This document shows positions 45,672 through 55,811 of a DNA stretch of 64,000 bases, in pieces; position 1 is the first letter of the stretch, and each line of letters begins with the position of its first letter. A program made the translations under genes and the position numbers. Origin of the DNA: Banduia mediterranea (GTDB lineage Bacteria; Pseudomonadota; Gammaproteobacteria; Nevskiales; Nevskiaceae); the NCBI RefSeq assembly GCF_031846245.1, contig NZ_JAVRIC010000005.1:62001-126000 (forward strand), given 5' to 3'. The notes under the pieces are model-generated. The model searched no databases and was not told the origin of the DNA. It was given only the letters and a program-made list of their open reading frames with translations.

Positions 45672-48600
45672 ATGTGGAAATGGGGGGAGTGGCTAAGGCG
45701 TCCTGAAATCGCAGCGCTGGGCTTGGGATTGGCCTGGCTGCTGGGCGCGTTGCTGATCGCCATCTCGATTTCCAGCCTCCGGCAGAGCGAGGCGCTGCAG
45801 GAACAGCTCGACCGCGAGCACGCGCTCAAGACTGCGCAGGCGGCCGTGGCCACGGTACTGGTCAGCGGCGGCGGCGTCGCCGAGCTTCAGGGCACGGTCA
45901 CCCAGCTTCTGGGCGATGACGGCCTCGGGTTCAAGTCCGTATCGGTTCGCGCGCTCGGTGGAATCGAGCTGGCACGCGCCGGTGCCTACGACGAGCTGGC
46001 CCTGCCGCTGCTGTCCTCGCCGGTCAACGGCCGTTTCCGCGAATCCCTGTACGAAATGGCCGGGGATCGGGTCGAAGTGCCGGTCATGAGCGAGGGCCGT
46101 ACCCTGGCCACGCTGGACCTGGTACTGGTCGAGCCGACGCGGCGCGTGGTGCACGACGAGGCGGTTGCCCGTCTGCGCTGGTTCGGCCTGATCGGTCTCG
46201 GCCTGAGTGCGCCACTGTTGCTGCTCCTGTTTCTGCTGTTGCGACGTGGCGCCATCATGGAACCACGCTGGGCGCATCGTCTGCGCACCGCCGTACGTGA
46301 CAGTCCGCCGGCTTCCGACGATACGGTGCAGCAGCTGCCGGGCGAGATCGATTCGCTGTCTCAGCTGGCCTACGCCATGATCTCCGTGACCCGCGATGCG
46401 CGGGTACGCGACATGAACCCGCTGGCGGCCCAGATGACGGGCTGGGGGCAGGCCGATGCGGTCGGCCGCCTGATCTACTCGGTGTTCCATCCCCTGGGGC
46501 CGGACGATGAACCCCTGGTCACGCCGGTGGAACGGGCGCTGCGTGACAAGGCGCCGGCGCCGCCCGAGGAATGCCGGCTGCGTGCGCGAGACGGCGTGGT
46601 TCGCCATATCGAAACCATGGCCACGTTGACGCGCGACGAGGGTGGTGGCGTCGACGGCGCGGTACTGATGTTCCGCGACATCGGCGCGCGCCAGAAGGCG
46701 CTCGAGGACATTCGCCGCCAGTCGCGTCTGACGCACGGCATCATCGACCATCTGGTCGAGGGCGTGCTCACCGCCGATGCCGCTGGCGTGATCCGCTTCG
46801 CCAATCTCAGGGCGATGCGCATGTTCGGTTACACCCGTGACGAACTCGCCGGCGCGACCATGACCAAGTTGATGCCGGTGCCGTTTCTGAATACGCCGGG
46901 TATCAAGCTGGGCGACTACCAGTCGTCGGCGCAGCGCAGCAAGCTGCCGCGCGTGGTCGGCTGGCGCAAGGACGCCACGACGTTTCCGGTCGAACTGCTG
47001 GTGGAGCCGATGGTGCTGCCGGGCGAGGGTAGCCGTGAGGATGGTCACGTCATCATCGTTCGCGACATCACCGACCGCCTCAAGAGCGACAACCTCAGTC
47101 TGCGTCTCGGCCGCCTGCTCGACAGTGCGGCCGAGGAGGTCTACGTTTTCGACGCGCAGTCGCTCTATCTGCTGGACGTGAACAAGAGCGCGCGGCGCAA
47201 TCTCGGTTTCCGCATCGAGCAGCTGTCGCGGATGACGCCATTGCAACTCGCGCCCGACATGGATCCGGAAGCCTTCTACGGGCATCTCAGCCGGTTGCGC
47301 GGGCTCCAGGACGAACACGTGGTGTATCGCACCGCGCATCAGCGCATCGATGGCAGCAGCTATCCGGTCGAAGTCCGTCTGAGCTATTCGCGGGACGAGG
47401 AACCGCCGGTCTACATGGCTTTGGTGTCCGACATCACCGAGCGCCAGGCGGCCGAGGAACGCCTGCAGCACCTGGCGCACAACGACGTGCTGACCGGGCT
47501 GCCGAACCGGTCGGTGTTGCATGATCGACTCGAACAGGCGGTGTTGCTGACGCAGCGCTCACGCCGGCTGCTCGGCGTGATGTTCATCGACCTCGACCGC
47601 TTCAAGGCGATCAACGACAACTACGGCCACGAGGCCGGCGACCATGTGTTGCAGATGGTCGCCGATCGTCTGCGCAGCAGCGTGCGCAGTTCCGATACGG
47701 TCGCCAGGTTGGCGGGCGACGAGTTCGTGGTGCTGATGCCCGGCCTCAACGATGTGGGCAACGCCGAAGTGCTGGCGCAGAAGATGGTCGAAGCCTTCCG
47801 TCGCCCGATGAGCGTCGACGGCTATACGCTGGTGATCACCGTCAGCATCGGCATGACGGTCTATCCGGCCGATGATGCGGATGCCGAAACGCTGCTCAGA
47901 CATGCGGACCAGGCGATGTTCGAGGCCAAGAAGGCGGGCCGTGCCGGCTACAAGATGTTTGCCGCCGACACCAGTGCGGAAACCGCGCGGCGCATCGTTC
48001 TGGAACGCGACCTCAATCACGCCGCGACCCTGGATCAGTTGCGTTTGCGCTACCAGCCGATTTACGCGGCGGCCCGCGACGAACTCGTGGCGATGCGGCT
48101 GTCCACCATCTGGCAGCACGGCGAATACGGAGAGATTGGCGAGGCCGAGACACTGCAGCTGGCGGCGCATATCGGCGAGATCGAGCGGCAACTGCTGTGG
48201 CAGCTGCAGCGGCACGGTCAGTTCTATTCGGCCTGCCGCGGCAATCGGCCGGTCGAGGTTCCGGTGATCATCGACATGCTCGACTGGCAGTTGCACGACG
48301 CCGGACTGTGCAGCCACATGCTGGACGTGATGCAGCGCTATGCAGTGCCGCCGATGTCTCTGATCGTCGGCTGCAGCGAGGTTGCCCTGGCCGATAACGC
48401 CGTCATGCCACAGCCCGGCTTCTCGCTGTTGCGTGGCGCTGGCGTCCGGTTCTGTGTCAACGAGGTCGGCAATGGCGCGAACGCGCTCAACACCCTGGGC
48501 AATCTGCCGGCCGATTTCGTGAGCCTCGCACCGGCTTGCATTGCCGGGCTGCCGGCCAACGAGAATGCGAGCGCGACGGCCAAGGCGGTGATGGCGATGG

Positions 48601-48788
48601 CGAAGCGTCACAACAAGCGGGTGATCGCCTCGGGGCTGACCCACCCCGCGCAACGCGACATGCTGGCTGCGCTCGGCGGCGCCTGGGTGGCCGGCCCGGT
48701 GCTGGGCGAACCGATTGCCGTCGACGACACCGAGCAGTTTCTGGCGCAGTTCAGCGTCGTCGGCGGCAGCCGTCAGTCGTCCAAATGA
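45672..48788 (+). CDS. Membrane PAS-GGDEF protein with degenerate EAL domain
   Basis: This 1038-residue c-di-GMP signalling protein has an N-terminal helix (about 14-34), a periplasmic sensor (about 35-165) and a second helix (about 170-191). Three PAS-type domains (about 230-340, 350-470, 480-595) precede a GGDEF domain (about 600-765) with signature AGDEF (681-685) and FIDLDRFKAINDNYGHEAGD, so cyclase activity is plausible. The C-terminal EAL-like domain (about 785-1030) keeps the start RLRYQPIYAA but has lost EAL (AMRLSTIW, 807-814), DDFGTG (NEVGNG, 930-935) and the E of AEGVE (ASGLT). It is probably not a phosphodiesterase. It lies just after the Tad operon and may control pilus use (inference). 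Confidence 0.93.
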   Translation: MWKWGEWLRRPEIAALGLGLAWLLGALLIAISISSLRQSEALQEQLDREHALKTAQAAVATVLVSGGGVAELQGTVTQLLGDDGLGFKSVSVRALGGIELARAGAYDELALPLLSSPVNGRFRESLYEMAGDRVEVPVMSEGRTLATLDLVLVEPTRRVVHDEAVARLRWFGLIGLGLSAPLLLLLFLLLRRGAIMEPRWAHRLRTAVRDSPPASDDTVQQLPGEIDSLSQLAYAMISVTRDARVRDMNPLAAQMTGWGQADAVGRLIYSVFHPLGPDDEPLVTPVERALRDKAPAPPEECRLRARDGVVRHIETMATLTRDEGGGVDGAVLMFRDIGARQKALEDIRRQSRLTHGIIDHLVEGVLTADAAGVIRFANLRAMRMFGYTRDELAGATMTKLMPVPFLNTPGIKLGDYQSSAQRSKLPRVVGWRKDATTFPVELLVEPMVLPGEGSREDGHVIIVRDITDRLKSDNLSLRLGRLLDSAAEEVYVFDAQSLYLLDVNKSARRNLGFRIEQLSRMTPLQLAPDMDPEAFYGHLSRLRGLQDEHVVYRTAHQRIDGSSYPVEVRLSYSRDEEPPVYMALVSDITERQAAEERLQHLAHNDVLTGLPNRSVLHDRLEQAVLLTQRSRRLLGVMFIDLDRFKAINDNYGHEAGDHVLQMVADRLRSSVRSSDTVARLAGDEFVVLMPGLNDVGNAEVLAQKMVEAFRRPMSVDGYTLVITVSIGMTVYPADDADAETLLRHADQAMFEAKKAGRAGYKMFAADTSAETARRIVLERDLNHAATLDQLRLRYQPIYAAARDELVAMRLSTIWQHGEYGEIGEAETLQLAAHIGEIERQLLWQLQRHGQFYSACRGNRPVEVPVIIDMLDWQLHDAGLCSHMLDVMQRYAVPPMSLIVGCSEVALADNAVMPQPGFSLLRGAGVRFCVNEVGNGANALNTLGNLPADFVSLAPACIAGLPANENASATAKAVMAMAKRHNKRVIASGLTHPAQRDMLAALGGAWVAGPVLGEPIAVDDTEQFLAQFSVVGGSRQSSK

Positions 48789-49207
48789 ATCGCCAGCACG
48801 TCGCAGCTGGCGCGGTGCAGCACGCCATCGTCGGTATAACTGAACAGCGCTGACAGGCCGTGGCGCGGATGATGACCGACCACGATCAGGTCGGCCTGCG
48901 TTTCTTGCTGGGCGCGCAGGATTTCCGGGGTGATCGAGCCGATCACCACGCGCAGGAAGCTGCGATCGAGATCGTTGCGGTCGCACCATTCGCCGATACG
49001 CGTCTCGGCGAACCCGGCTCGCTCGCTGCACAGGTCGATCGGCGTTGCCAGCAGTGCGTCGCCGGCCGGATCGATCGGAAGATACTCCACCACGTGTATC
49101 AGGCTCAGTGAGGCACCGAAGCCGCGTGCCAGATCGCGCGCCTTGACCAGCATCTTCTCGCCTTCGTCATGCGTTTCGATGGCGGCCAGCAGATGTTTGT
49201 AGATCAT
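48773..49207 (-). CDS. Universal stress protein (UspA family)
   Basis: This 144-residue UspA-fold protein has an N-terminal strand MIYKHLLAAIETHDEGEKML and a C-terminal block ADLIVVGHHPRHGLSALFSYTDDGVLHRASCDVLAI. The ATP-binding pattern G-2x-G-9x-G(S/T) of some UspA proteins is not clearly present. The start follows GGAGGA. Its 3' end overlaps the 3' end of the GGDEF gene by 16 bases. It follows rsmA by 39 bases on the same strand and may be part of that transcript. Confidence 0.88.
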   Translation of the reverse strand: MIYKHLLAAIETHDEGEKMLVKARDLARGFGASLSLIHVVEYLPIDPAGDALLATPIDLCSERAGFAETRIGEWCDRNDLDRSFLRVVIGSITPEILRAQQETQADLIVVGHHPRHGLSALFSYTDDGVLHRASCDVLAIHLDD

Positions 49208-49246
49208 GTCTTCCTCCGCGCGGTGTCGGGTGCACCGCAAGCTCGC

Positions 49247-50077
49247 TTATTGTGCCCCAGGCTCGGGCTTCTGCGCCGGTCCAGTGTCTGCCACGAGCTG
49301 GCAGCTCAGCGCGCCGAATTCGGCGGCCGAAAGGCGTTCCGCCCGCAAGCCGGGATCGATGTTCGCGGCCCGAATCTGCTCGCTGTCCAGCAGCCCCTTG
49401 AGTGCATTGGACAGCGTCTTGCGCCGTTGCCCGAAAGCGGCCGTGACGATACGGTCGTAGGCACCGAAATCCGGGATCGGAAACGGGGCGGGGCGCGGCC
49501 GCAGCCGCACGATGGCCGAATACACCTTGGGCGCCGGATGGAAGGCGCCGGGGCTGACACGGAACAGCGAGACGCACTCGGCGCGCGCCGCAAGACTGAC
49601 CGTGAGCCGCCCATAGTCGCCTCCGCCGGGCTTGGCCACCATGCGGTCGACGACTTCCTTTTGCAGCATGAAGTGCATGTCGCGGATGTGGTCGGCGAAC
49701 TGCAGCAGGTGAAACAGCAGCGGTGTGGAAATGTTGTACGGCAGGTTGCCGACCACGCGCAGCGGCTGTCCCGGCGCCAGAGACGGAAAATCGACCTTGA
49801 GCGCGTCACACTGATGCACCACCAGACCGGGATGATTCCCGCAGTAGGCCTGCAGGAACGGAATCAGGTCGCGATCGAGTTCGATGACCTGTAGCTTTTC
49901 GCCGGCCGCCAGCAGCGGCCTGGTCAGCGCGCCGCGGCCCGGGCCGATTTCGATCAGCGCCTGCCCCGGCTTGGGCGATATCGCATGAATGATGCGCGCG
50001 ATGATGTTCTGGTCATGCAGAAAGTTCTGGCCGAAACGCTTTTTCGCGAGCGGCGGCCGCGTGTCGGGTTCAATCAC
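49247..50077 (-). CDS. rsmA: 16S rRNA (adenine1518-N6/1519-N6) dimethyltransferase RsmA
   Basis: Dimethylates A1518 and A1519 of 16S rRNA late in small-subunit assembly (KsgA). The 276 residues include [15 protein letters not shown] (12-26), the SAM motif EIGPGRG (43-49) and the catalytic NLPYNIS (111-117). The start overlaps the pdxA end by 8 bases in the conserved lptD-surA-pdxA-rsmA order. apaG and apaH, which often follow, are not here. Confidence 0.97.
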   Translation of the reverse strand: MIEPDTRPPLAKKRFGQNFLHDQNIIARIIHAISPKPGQALIEIGPGRGALTRPLLAAGEKLQVIELDRDLIPFLQAYCGNHPGLVVHQCDALKVDFPSLAPGQPLRVVGNLPYNISTPLLFHLLQFADHIRDMHFMLQKEVVDRMVAKPGGGDYGRLTVSLAARAECVSLFRVSPGAFHPAPKVYSAIVRLRPRPAPFPIPDFGAYDRIVTAAFGQRRKTLSNALKGLLDSEQIRAANIDPGLRAERLSAAEFGALSCQLVADTGPAQKPEPGAQ

Positions 50078-51092
50078 GGCGGCCCCCCTGCCTCCGGCTC
50101 AGGCGAATCGCAAGCGCGATCGCGGCCTCGAAACTGCCGCTGTCGGCGTGGCCGCTGCCGGCGAGATCCAGCGCGGTTCCGTGGTCTACCGAGGTTCTCA
50201 GGATCGGCAGGCCCAGGCTCAGGTTGACGGCACGACCGAAGCCGGCGTACTTGAGCACGGTCAGGCCCTGATCGTGATACATCGCCAGTACGGCGTCGGC
50301 ATCATGCAGCATATGCGGCGTGAACAGGGTGTCGGCGGGAAATGGTCCCTGGAGATCCAGGCCTTCGAGCCGCAGTTGCTCAAGCGCCGGGACGATCGTA
50401 TCGATTTCCTCGCGGCCGAGGTGTCCGGACTCGCCGGCATGCGGATTGAGGCCGCTGACCAGGACGCGCGGCGCGCGAATGCCGAACTTGCGCTTCAGGT
50501 CCCGGTCGAGAATGCGCGCGACCGCCGACAGTCGTTGCCGTGTGATCGCGTCCGGCACCTCGCGCAGCGGCAGATGCGTGGTCGCCAGGGCGACGCGCAG
50601 CTCATGGCCGTCGGCCAGTGGTGCGATCAGCATCATCACCGGTAGCGGCGAGCCGCAGAGTTCCGCCAGAAATTCCGTGTGTCCGGTGAAGCGGATGCCG
50701 GCATCGTTGATGATGCCCTTGTGCACCGGTGCGGTGACGATGGCGTCGCCGCGCCCGTCGAGACAGGCGCGGCCTGCCTGGCGCAGCGTGTCGAGCACGT
50801 AGGTGGCATTGGCGGGGTCGAGCTGCCCGGCCCGGACCGGGGCGTTCAGACTGAGCGGCCAGACGCACAAGGTTCCCGGGCGATGCGGCGCTGCGTCATC
50901 CGGCGTATCCACGACGTGGATGCGCAGTGTCTGGCCGGTTTGTTCGGCGCGTGCCGCGATCAGCGCCGGATCGGCGATCGCCACCAGCCGCGCCGGCCAT
51001 TCCTGCTGCGCGACCGAAACCGCCAGATCCGGTCCTATGCCGGCGGGCTCGCCCGGCGTGAGCAGCAGGCGCGGAACGAGGCCGGCAGTCAT
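50070..51092 (-). CDS. pdxA: 4-hydroxythreonine-4-phosphate dehydrogenase PdxA
   Basis: NAD-dependent, metal-requiring enzyme of the DXP-dependent pyridoxal phosphate pathway. The 340 residues carry [12 protein letters not shown] (12-23), the metal/substrate region [11 protein letters not shown] (His138 included), [16 protein letters not shown] and MYHDQGL. It stands 13 bases after surA and overlaps rsmA. Confidence 0.96.
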   Translation of the reverse strand: MTAGLVPRLLLTPGEPAGIGPDLAVSVAQQEWPARLVAIADPALIAARAEQTGQTLRIHVVDTPDDAAPHRPGTLCVWPLSLNAPVRAGQLDPANATYVLDTLRQAGRACLDGRGDAIVTAPVHKGIINDAGIRFTGHTEFLAELCGSPLPVMMLIAPLADGHELRVALATTHLPLREVPDAITRQRLSAVARILDRDLKRKFGIRAPRVLVSGLNPHAGESGHLGREEIDTIVPALEQLRLEGLDLQGPFPADTLFTPHMLHDADAVLAMYHDQGLTVLKYAGFGRAVNLSLGLPILRTSVDHGTALDLAGSGHADSGSFEAAIALAIRLSRRQGGRRD

Positions 51093-51105
51093 TGTCCGAG
51101 TGGCG

Positions 51106-52413
51106 TCAGCCGCCGGGCGCGGTGGCGCTCACCGAACCATCGGCCAGTCGGTATTCGACGTAGGCTTCGTCGCGCAGGCGGCGCAGCCAGACATCGTATT
51201 CCTCGGCCATGCGCCGGTTGACGATGGCCTGGCGTGCACGCGCACGCTGGGACTCCTCGGTTACATCGCGACTGCGGCGATCCAGAACCTTGGCGACATG
51301 CCAGCCGAACTGGGTACGGAACGGCTGCGAAATCTCGCCCGGCTGGAGTTGATCGATGCGGATCTGGAATTCCGGTGCGAACACGCCCGGAGGCTGCCAG
51401 CCCAGCTCGCCGCCCGAGTTCTTGGACCCCGGATCGTCCGAGTACTGGCGCGCGAGGTCGGCCAGGTCTTCGCCGCCCTGCAGGCGGTCGTGGATTTCAC
51501 GCGCCTGCAGCCGGGTCGTTTCCTCGTCGCGGATCGCGTTCGGCGTCAGCAGGATGTGCGCGGCCTTGGTCTCGGTGATGATGCGGCGCGGCTCGCCGCC
51601 ACGCAGGCCGTTGAGCATCAGGATGTGGAAGCCCGAGGTGGCTTCCAGCACCGGACTGATCTCGCCTTCCGACAGTTTCCGGACGTTCTCGCTGAACAGC
51701 GTCGGCAGATCGCCGAGACGGCGCCAGTCGAGGTCGCCGCCCTGCAGCGCCTGCTGGCCGTCGGACTGTGCAATCGCGACCTGGGCGAAGTCTTCACCGT
51801 CGATGATGCGTTGGCGCAGCGCTTCTGCCTTGGCGCGGGCGGCGTCGCGTTCCTCGGCCGAGGCGCCATCCGGCACGGCGACGAGGATATGGCTCAGGCG
51901 GACCTCCTTGTCATCTTCCTTCTGGTTGGCCAGTTCGAAGGCGATGTCCTGCTCGGAGACGTTGATCCGGCTTTCGACCTCGCGGGCACGCAGGCGCTGG
52001 ATCAGCACTTCGTCGCGAACCTGTTCGCGCACGGCGAGGTAGTCGCCGCCCTGTTCGCGGATCGACTGGGCGAACTCGGCCAGCGCCATCCCGTTCTGCT
52101 TGGCGATGTTGGTCAGCACTTCATTGAGTTCGCGGTCATCGACGCGAATTCCGATTTCGCGGGCGCGCTGGGTCTGGATGCGCGTCACGATCAGCCGTTC
52201 CAGAACCTGTTGGCGCAGGATGTCGATCGGCGGTGCGGCCAGGTCGCGACTCTTGATCTGTTCCTGGGCCGTATTCATGGCGATGTCGAGTTCGCTTTGC
52301 AGGACCACGCCGTCATTGACGACCGCGACGATGCGGTCCAGCGGCTGGGCGGCGGGCGCCAGGGCCGGGATCAGCACAAGCGCGAGGCACAGCAGGAGTT
52401 TTTTTGGTTTCAT
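51106..52413 (-). CDS. surA: Periplasmic chaperone and peptidyl-prolyl isomerase SurA
   Basis: Carries unfolded outer membrane proteins across the periplasm to the BAM complex. The 435 residues comprise a signal peptide ([21 protein letters not shown]), an N-terminal chaperone domain (about 25-170) and two parvulin domains (about 172-275, [12 protein letters not shown]; about 285-385, [11 protein letters not shown]). A C-terminal helix completes the chaperone part. The start at 52413 was chosen for the signal peptide; the frame continues to 52650 without support. LptD, a SurA-dependent client, is encoded directly upstream. Confidence 0.96.
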   Translation of the reverse strand: MKPKKLLLCLALVLIPALAPAAQPLDRIVAVVNDGVVLQSELDIAMNTAQEQIKSRDLAAPPIDILRQQVLERLIVTRIQTQRAREIGIRVDDRELNEVLTNIAKQNGMALAEFAQSIREQGGDYLAVREQVRDEVLIQRLRAREVESRINVSEQDIAFELANQKEDDKEVRLSHILVAVPDGASAEERDAARAKAEALRQRIIDGEDFAQVAIAQSDGQQALQGGDLDWRRLGDLPTLFSENVRKLSEGEISPVLEATSGFHILMLNGLRGGEPRRIITETKAAHILLTPNAIRDEETTRLQAREIHDRLQGGEDLADLARQYSDDPGSKNSGGELGWQPPGVFAPEFQIRIDQLQPGEISQPFRTQFGWHVAKVLDRRSRDVTEESQRARARQAIVNRRMAEEYDVWLRRLRDEAYVEYRLADGSVSATAPGG

Positions 52414-52514
52414 GGATTCGTGCGGTGTTTTCAGGATGCCGCTGATATCGATGGTGAATTCAGCCCGCAAGCCTAGCATGGGCTCCGAGCCCGTTAGCGC
52501 TGAAGGCTGCGGCC

Positions 52515-54692
52515 TCATTCGCGGTATTCGTTCTGTGAATCGAGCAGATCCTGGAAGCCGGAGCCGATCGCGCCCAGGCCCTTGAGTTCGAGTTGCAGGT
52601 AGACGCCGCTGTCGTAGTCGCCACGCGTGCTGCTGATGTATCGCCGCCACGTCGCGCGGGCGGTCCAGCAGCAGGTCTCGTATTCAAAACCGGCCAGCGA
52701 TTCGATGGTGCTGTTGTCGGCGAGTGAATAACGCCAGCGTCCGATTACATCCCAGCGCCCACCGACCGGAAAGGCGGCGAGTACGTCGGACTGTTCGAGG
52801 ATGTCACGGCGATAGCGGTAGGCCGCCTCGAAGCGCCGTCCGTCGCGGCGGTACTTGAGTCCGGTGGCAAACCGGTTGAACTCGCTATCGCTCGGCGACC
52901 ATTGCACCGTCGCGCTGGTCGACAGGTACTTCGAATACTTCACTTCCGCGGCCGCCAGCACATCGGTCGCGCCTTCGTCCGGCGGTTCGCTGTCGGGAAG
53001 CGATACCTGCGAAGGGTCGAAGCGCAGGATCTGGCCGAAGGTGGCCGAGATGCGTGCCAGTCCGCTGTCCGGATCGAGCAGCCGCGTGGTGACGGCACCG
53101 GTGATCTGGTTGGCGTCGCTGATGCGGTCGGTGCCCGAGAAGCGGTTGCGCGCGAACAGCTGCACGATGTCGAAATCCGGTTCACCGCTGTCGAACACCG
53201 GGAAGTCGTCCTGTTCGCGGTACGGGGCGTACAGGTACATCGCGCGCGGCTCCAGCGTCTGCAGCATGCCGCTGTCTGTGACACGATCGAAGCGCAGCCC
53301 CGATTCCGCCGAAAGGACCGGCAGGCTGCGTTGCAGATCGTTGTCCGTGCCGCCCGAGGTATTGCTCAGCTTGTATTCTGTGTGATGCAAATCCAGTTGT
53401 CCGGTGGCGTACCAGGCCGATTTGTCGACCACGGTGCGCAGGTAGGGCACGAGTGCAACGCGTTGCCCTTCGACGACGTCATCGCCATCAAAGTTCACGT
53501 ATTCGCCAGAAAAACCGGCGCGGGTCGCCCACAGGCGACGTTGCGTGAGTGTGTCGAAGGTGATCTGGGGCAGTCGCCGGTACGGCTGCTCAGTGTTGAT
53601 GACGGTCGGATCGAGAGTCTGGAAGTCCTGCACCGTCATCTTCACGGTGTAGGCGGCCGGCGCCTGGTAGGTCAGGTGCGCGCGTCGCTCCAGATGTGTC
53701 AGAGCCGACAGATTGATGCGTCCGCCGAGATCCTCGAAGTATTCCAGGTCGCTGACTTCGGCGTAGTTCGCCTCCAGCGCCAGGCGGTCGCTGAGCAGAC
53801 CGCCATGCTCGTACTCCAGAAAGCTGCGGTCGCGTTGGGCGACGTCGTCGTCCGGCAGATGTTCGCCGTAGACTTCGCCGCGGCCGTAGTTGCCCGGCAG
53901 CAGATAGCGCAATTCGCCGCCGAGCTGAACGCCACGTTTGGACATGTAACGCGGAATCAGCTGGGCATCGTAGTTGGGTGCCAGATTCAGATAGAACGGC
54001 CAGCGCAGGTCCAGGCCGGTCTTGCTGGATTCGCCGAGCGTTGGAAACAGAAAACCGCTGCGGCGCCGATCGTCGATCGGGAACTGGAAATACGGCAGGT
54101 AGAGGATCGGCACACCGGCAAAGTGCAGGCGTGCGTTGCGGGCGCTGCCGAGGCCTTCGTCGCGATCCAGATGGACGCGACTGGCCTTGAGAACCCAATC
54201 CTCGTGACCGGGCGCGCAGCTTGTGTACTCCACGGCGTCGAGCCGGGCCCGGGTCTCGCCGAGCAACTCCAGGCGCTCCGCGTTGCCGCGGGCGGCGCTG
54301 TCGATCAGGGTGAACTCGGTGTCCATGAACACACCGGTCTCGCGGCCCAGATAGAGATCTGCGGTCCGGCTGCGAACCACCATCTCCTTGCTCTGAAACA
54401 GGCTTTCGGCATCGACGCGCACGCGCTCGTCGGCTTTCTCGTAGGACAGCGATTCCGCCGACAGCCGCTGGTCGCCCTGGGTCACTACCACCGAACCCTC
54501 GAATTCGCTGAGGCCGCTGCGTAGCAGCGACGCCTTGTCCGCTGTCAGCGTGACCTCCGGAGAACCGCCGTTCGATTCGAGCGGTGGCATCGTAAGCTGC
54601 GGACACGAGGCGTCCTCGGCGAGTGCAGGCGCGCAGAGCAAGCTGCCCGACAATGCCAACAGGGCCGGAAGTTTGCAGTGGTGAAGGCGCAA
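52515..54692 (-). CDS. lptD: LPS assembly outer membrane protein LptD
   Basis: Forms, with LptE, the outer membrane translocon that inserts lipopolysaccharide. The 725 residues include a signal peptide (to APALA, about 25), an N-terminal OstA/jellyroll domain (about 45-175) and a large C-terminal beta-barrel. The four disulfide cysteines expected from E. coli have counterparts: Cys30, Cys159 and the Cys674-Cys675 pair in ETCCW. The start appears to be TTG at 54692, as no ATG or GTG in frame gives the signal peptide. It is divergent from amgK, about 100 bases away. Confidence 0.95.
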   Translation of the reverse strand: MRLHHCKLPALLALSGSLLCAPALAEDASCPQLTMPPLESNGGSPEVTLTADKASLLRSGLSEFEGSVVVTQGDQRLSAESLSYEKADERVRVDAESLFQSKEMVVRSRTADLYLGRETGVFMDTEFTLIDSAARGNAERLELLGETRARLDAVEYTSCAPGHEDWVLKASRVHLDRDEGLGSARNARLHFAGVPILYLPYFQFPIDDRRRSGFLFPTLGESSKTGLDLRWPFYLNLAPNYDAQLIPRYMSKRGVQLGGELRYLLPGNYGRGEVYGEHLPDDDVAQRDRSFLEYEHGGLLSDRLALEANYAEVSDLEYFEDLGGRINLSALTHLERRAHLTYQAPAAYTVKMTVQDFQTLDPTVINTEQPYRRLPQITFDTLTQRRLWATRAGFSGEYVNFDGDDVVEGQRVALVPYLRTVVDKSAWYATGQLDLHHTEYKLSNTSGGTDNDLQRSLPVLSAESGLRFDRVTDSGMLQTLEPRAMYLYAPYREQDDFPVFDSGEPDFDIVQLFARNRFSGTDRISDANQITGAVTTRLLDPDSGLARISATFGQILRFDPSQVSLPDSEPPDEGATDVLAAAEVKYSKYLSTSATVQWSPSDSEFNRFATGLKYRRDGRRFEAAYRYRRDILEQSDVLAAFPVGGRWDVIGRWRYSLADNSTIESLAGFEYETCCWTARATWRRYISSTRGDYDSGVYLQLELKGLGAIGSGFQDLLDSQNEYRE

Positions 54693-54794
54693 TGCGCGTC
54701 TCGTACTCGGAATTCTTGAGGACGCGAAGTATGTGGACCGCGCCGCCGCGGCGCAATTGTTCGGCGCACTGTGCCCCGATATGCTGCGGCGCAG

Positions 54795-55811
54795 ATGAGT
54801 ACCTCTCCGCTACAGATCGGCGCCAAAGGGTCCGACGACCTGCGCGCGCGGCAGGCCCGGCACTGGGCACAGACCGCGCTCGGACATCCGTTCGAGCGTT
54901 TCGCTCCGGCTTCGGCCGATGCCAGTTTCCGGCGTTACTTCCGCGGTGAGGCTCGTGAGCGCTCATGGATCGTCATGGATGCCCCGCCGCAGCATGAGGA
55001 CTGCGAACCGTTCGTGCGCATCGCCGGCCTGCTCGACGCCGCCGGTCTCAATGTACCGGCGGTGCTGGCGCAGGATCTGGACCACGGGTTCCTGCTGCTG
55101 AGCGATCTCGGCACGCGGACCTTGCTTGATGTGCTCGACGAGGAGAATGCCGATGCCTTGATGGGCGCGGCCATCGATGCGCTGATCCGCTGGCAGCGCG
55201 CGTCACGGCCCGACGTGTTGCCGGAGTACGACGACGTCCTGCTGCGTCGCGAACTGGCGCTGTTCCCGGACTGGTATCTGCAACGGCATCTCGGCCTGAC
55301 CCTGAGCGGCTTGCAACACGAGGCCTGGAACGGCGTTGTGGAAAGCCTGATCGCCGCCGCGCTGGCGCAGCCGCGCGTCTTCGTGCACCGCGACTACATG
55401 CCGCGCAACCTGATGCTGTCCGAGCCGATGCCGGGCGTGCTCGACTTTCAGGACGCGGTCCATGGACCGATCGCCTACGACGTGATTTCACTGTTCAAGG
55501 ACGCTTTCCATTCCTGGCCGGCGACGCGTGTCGATGCCTGGATTGCGCGCTACTGGCGCGACGCGAAGCTCGCCGGACTGCCGCTGGGCGACGAGGCCGC
55601 ATTCCGCCGCGACTGCGACTGGATCGGCGTGCAGCGACATCTCAAGATTCTCGGTATCTTCGCGCGCCTGAGCCTGCGCGACGGCAAACCGAAGTACCTG
55701 GCGGACACGCCGCGCTTCGTGCGCTACGTGGTGGACGTGGCGGCGCGCTATCCGGAGTTCGCGGCGCTGAGCGAACTGTTCGAACGCCAGATACTTCCTC
55801 GGCCGGCCTGA
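54795..55811 (+). CDS. amgK: Anomeric N-acetylmuramate/N-acetylglucosamine kinase AmgK
   Basis: Cell-wall recycling kinase that phosphorylates MurNAc and GlcNAc at C1, allowing UDP-MurNAc to be made without the de novo pathway and so affecting fosfomycin sensitivity. The 338-residue aminoglycoside-phosphotransferase fold shows FRRYFRGE near the start, the catalytic HRDYMPRNLML and the metal-binding VLDFQDAVHG. Its stop and the murU ATG overlap in TGATG. The divergent position to lptD-surA is conserved in several gammaproteobacteria. Confidence 0.94.
   Translation: MSTSPLQIGAKGSDDLRARQARHWAQTALGHPFERFAPASADASFRRYFRGEARERSWIVMDAPPQHEDCEPFVRIAGLLDAAGLNVPAVLAQDLDHGFLLLSDLGTRTLLDVLDEENADALMGAAIDALIRWQRASRPDVLPEYDDVLLRRELALFPDWYLQRHLGLTLSGLQHEAWNGVVESLIAAALAQPRVFVHRDYMPRNLMLSEPMPGVLDFQDAVHGPIAYDVISLFKDAFHSWPATRVDAWIARYWRDAKLAGLPLGDEAAFRRDCDWIGVQRHLKILGIFARLSLRDGKPKYLADTPRFVRYVVDVAARYPEFAALSELFERQILPRPA

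Noticed and set aside
45693-47522. 609-codon minus-strand frame opposite the PAS-GGDEF gene
   Set aside because: The composition is that of an antisense shadow and the opposite strand encodes recognisable PAS and GGDEF domains.
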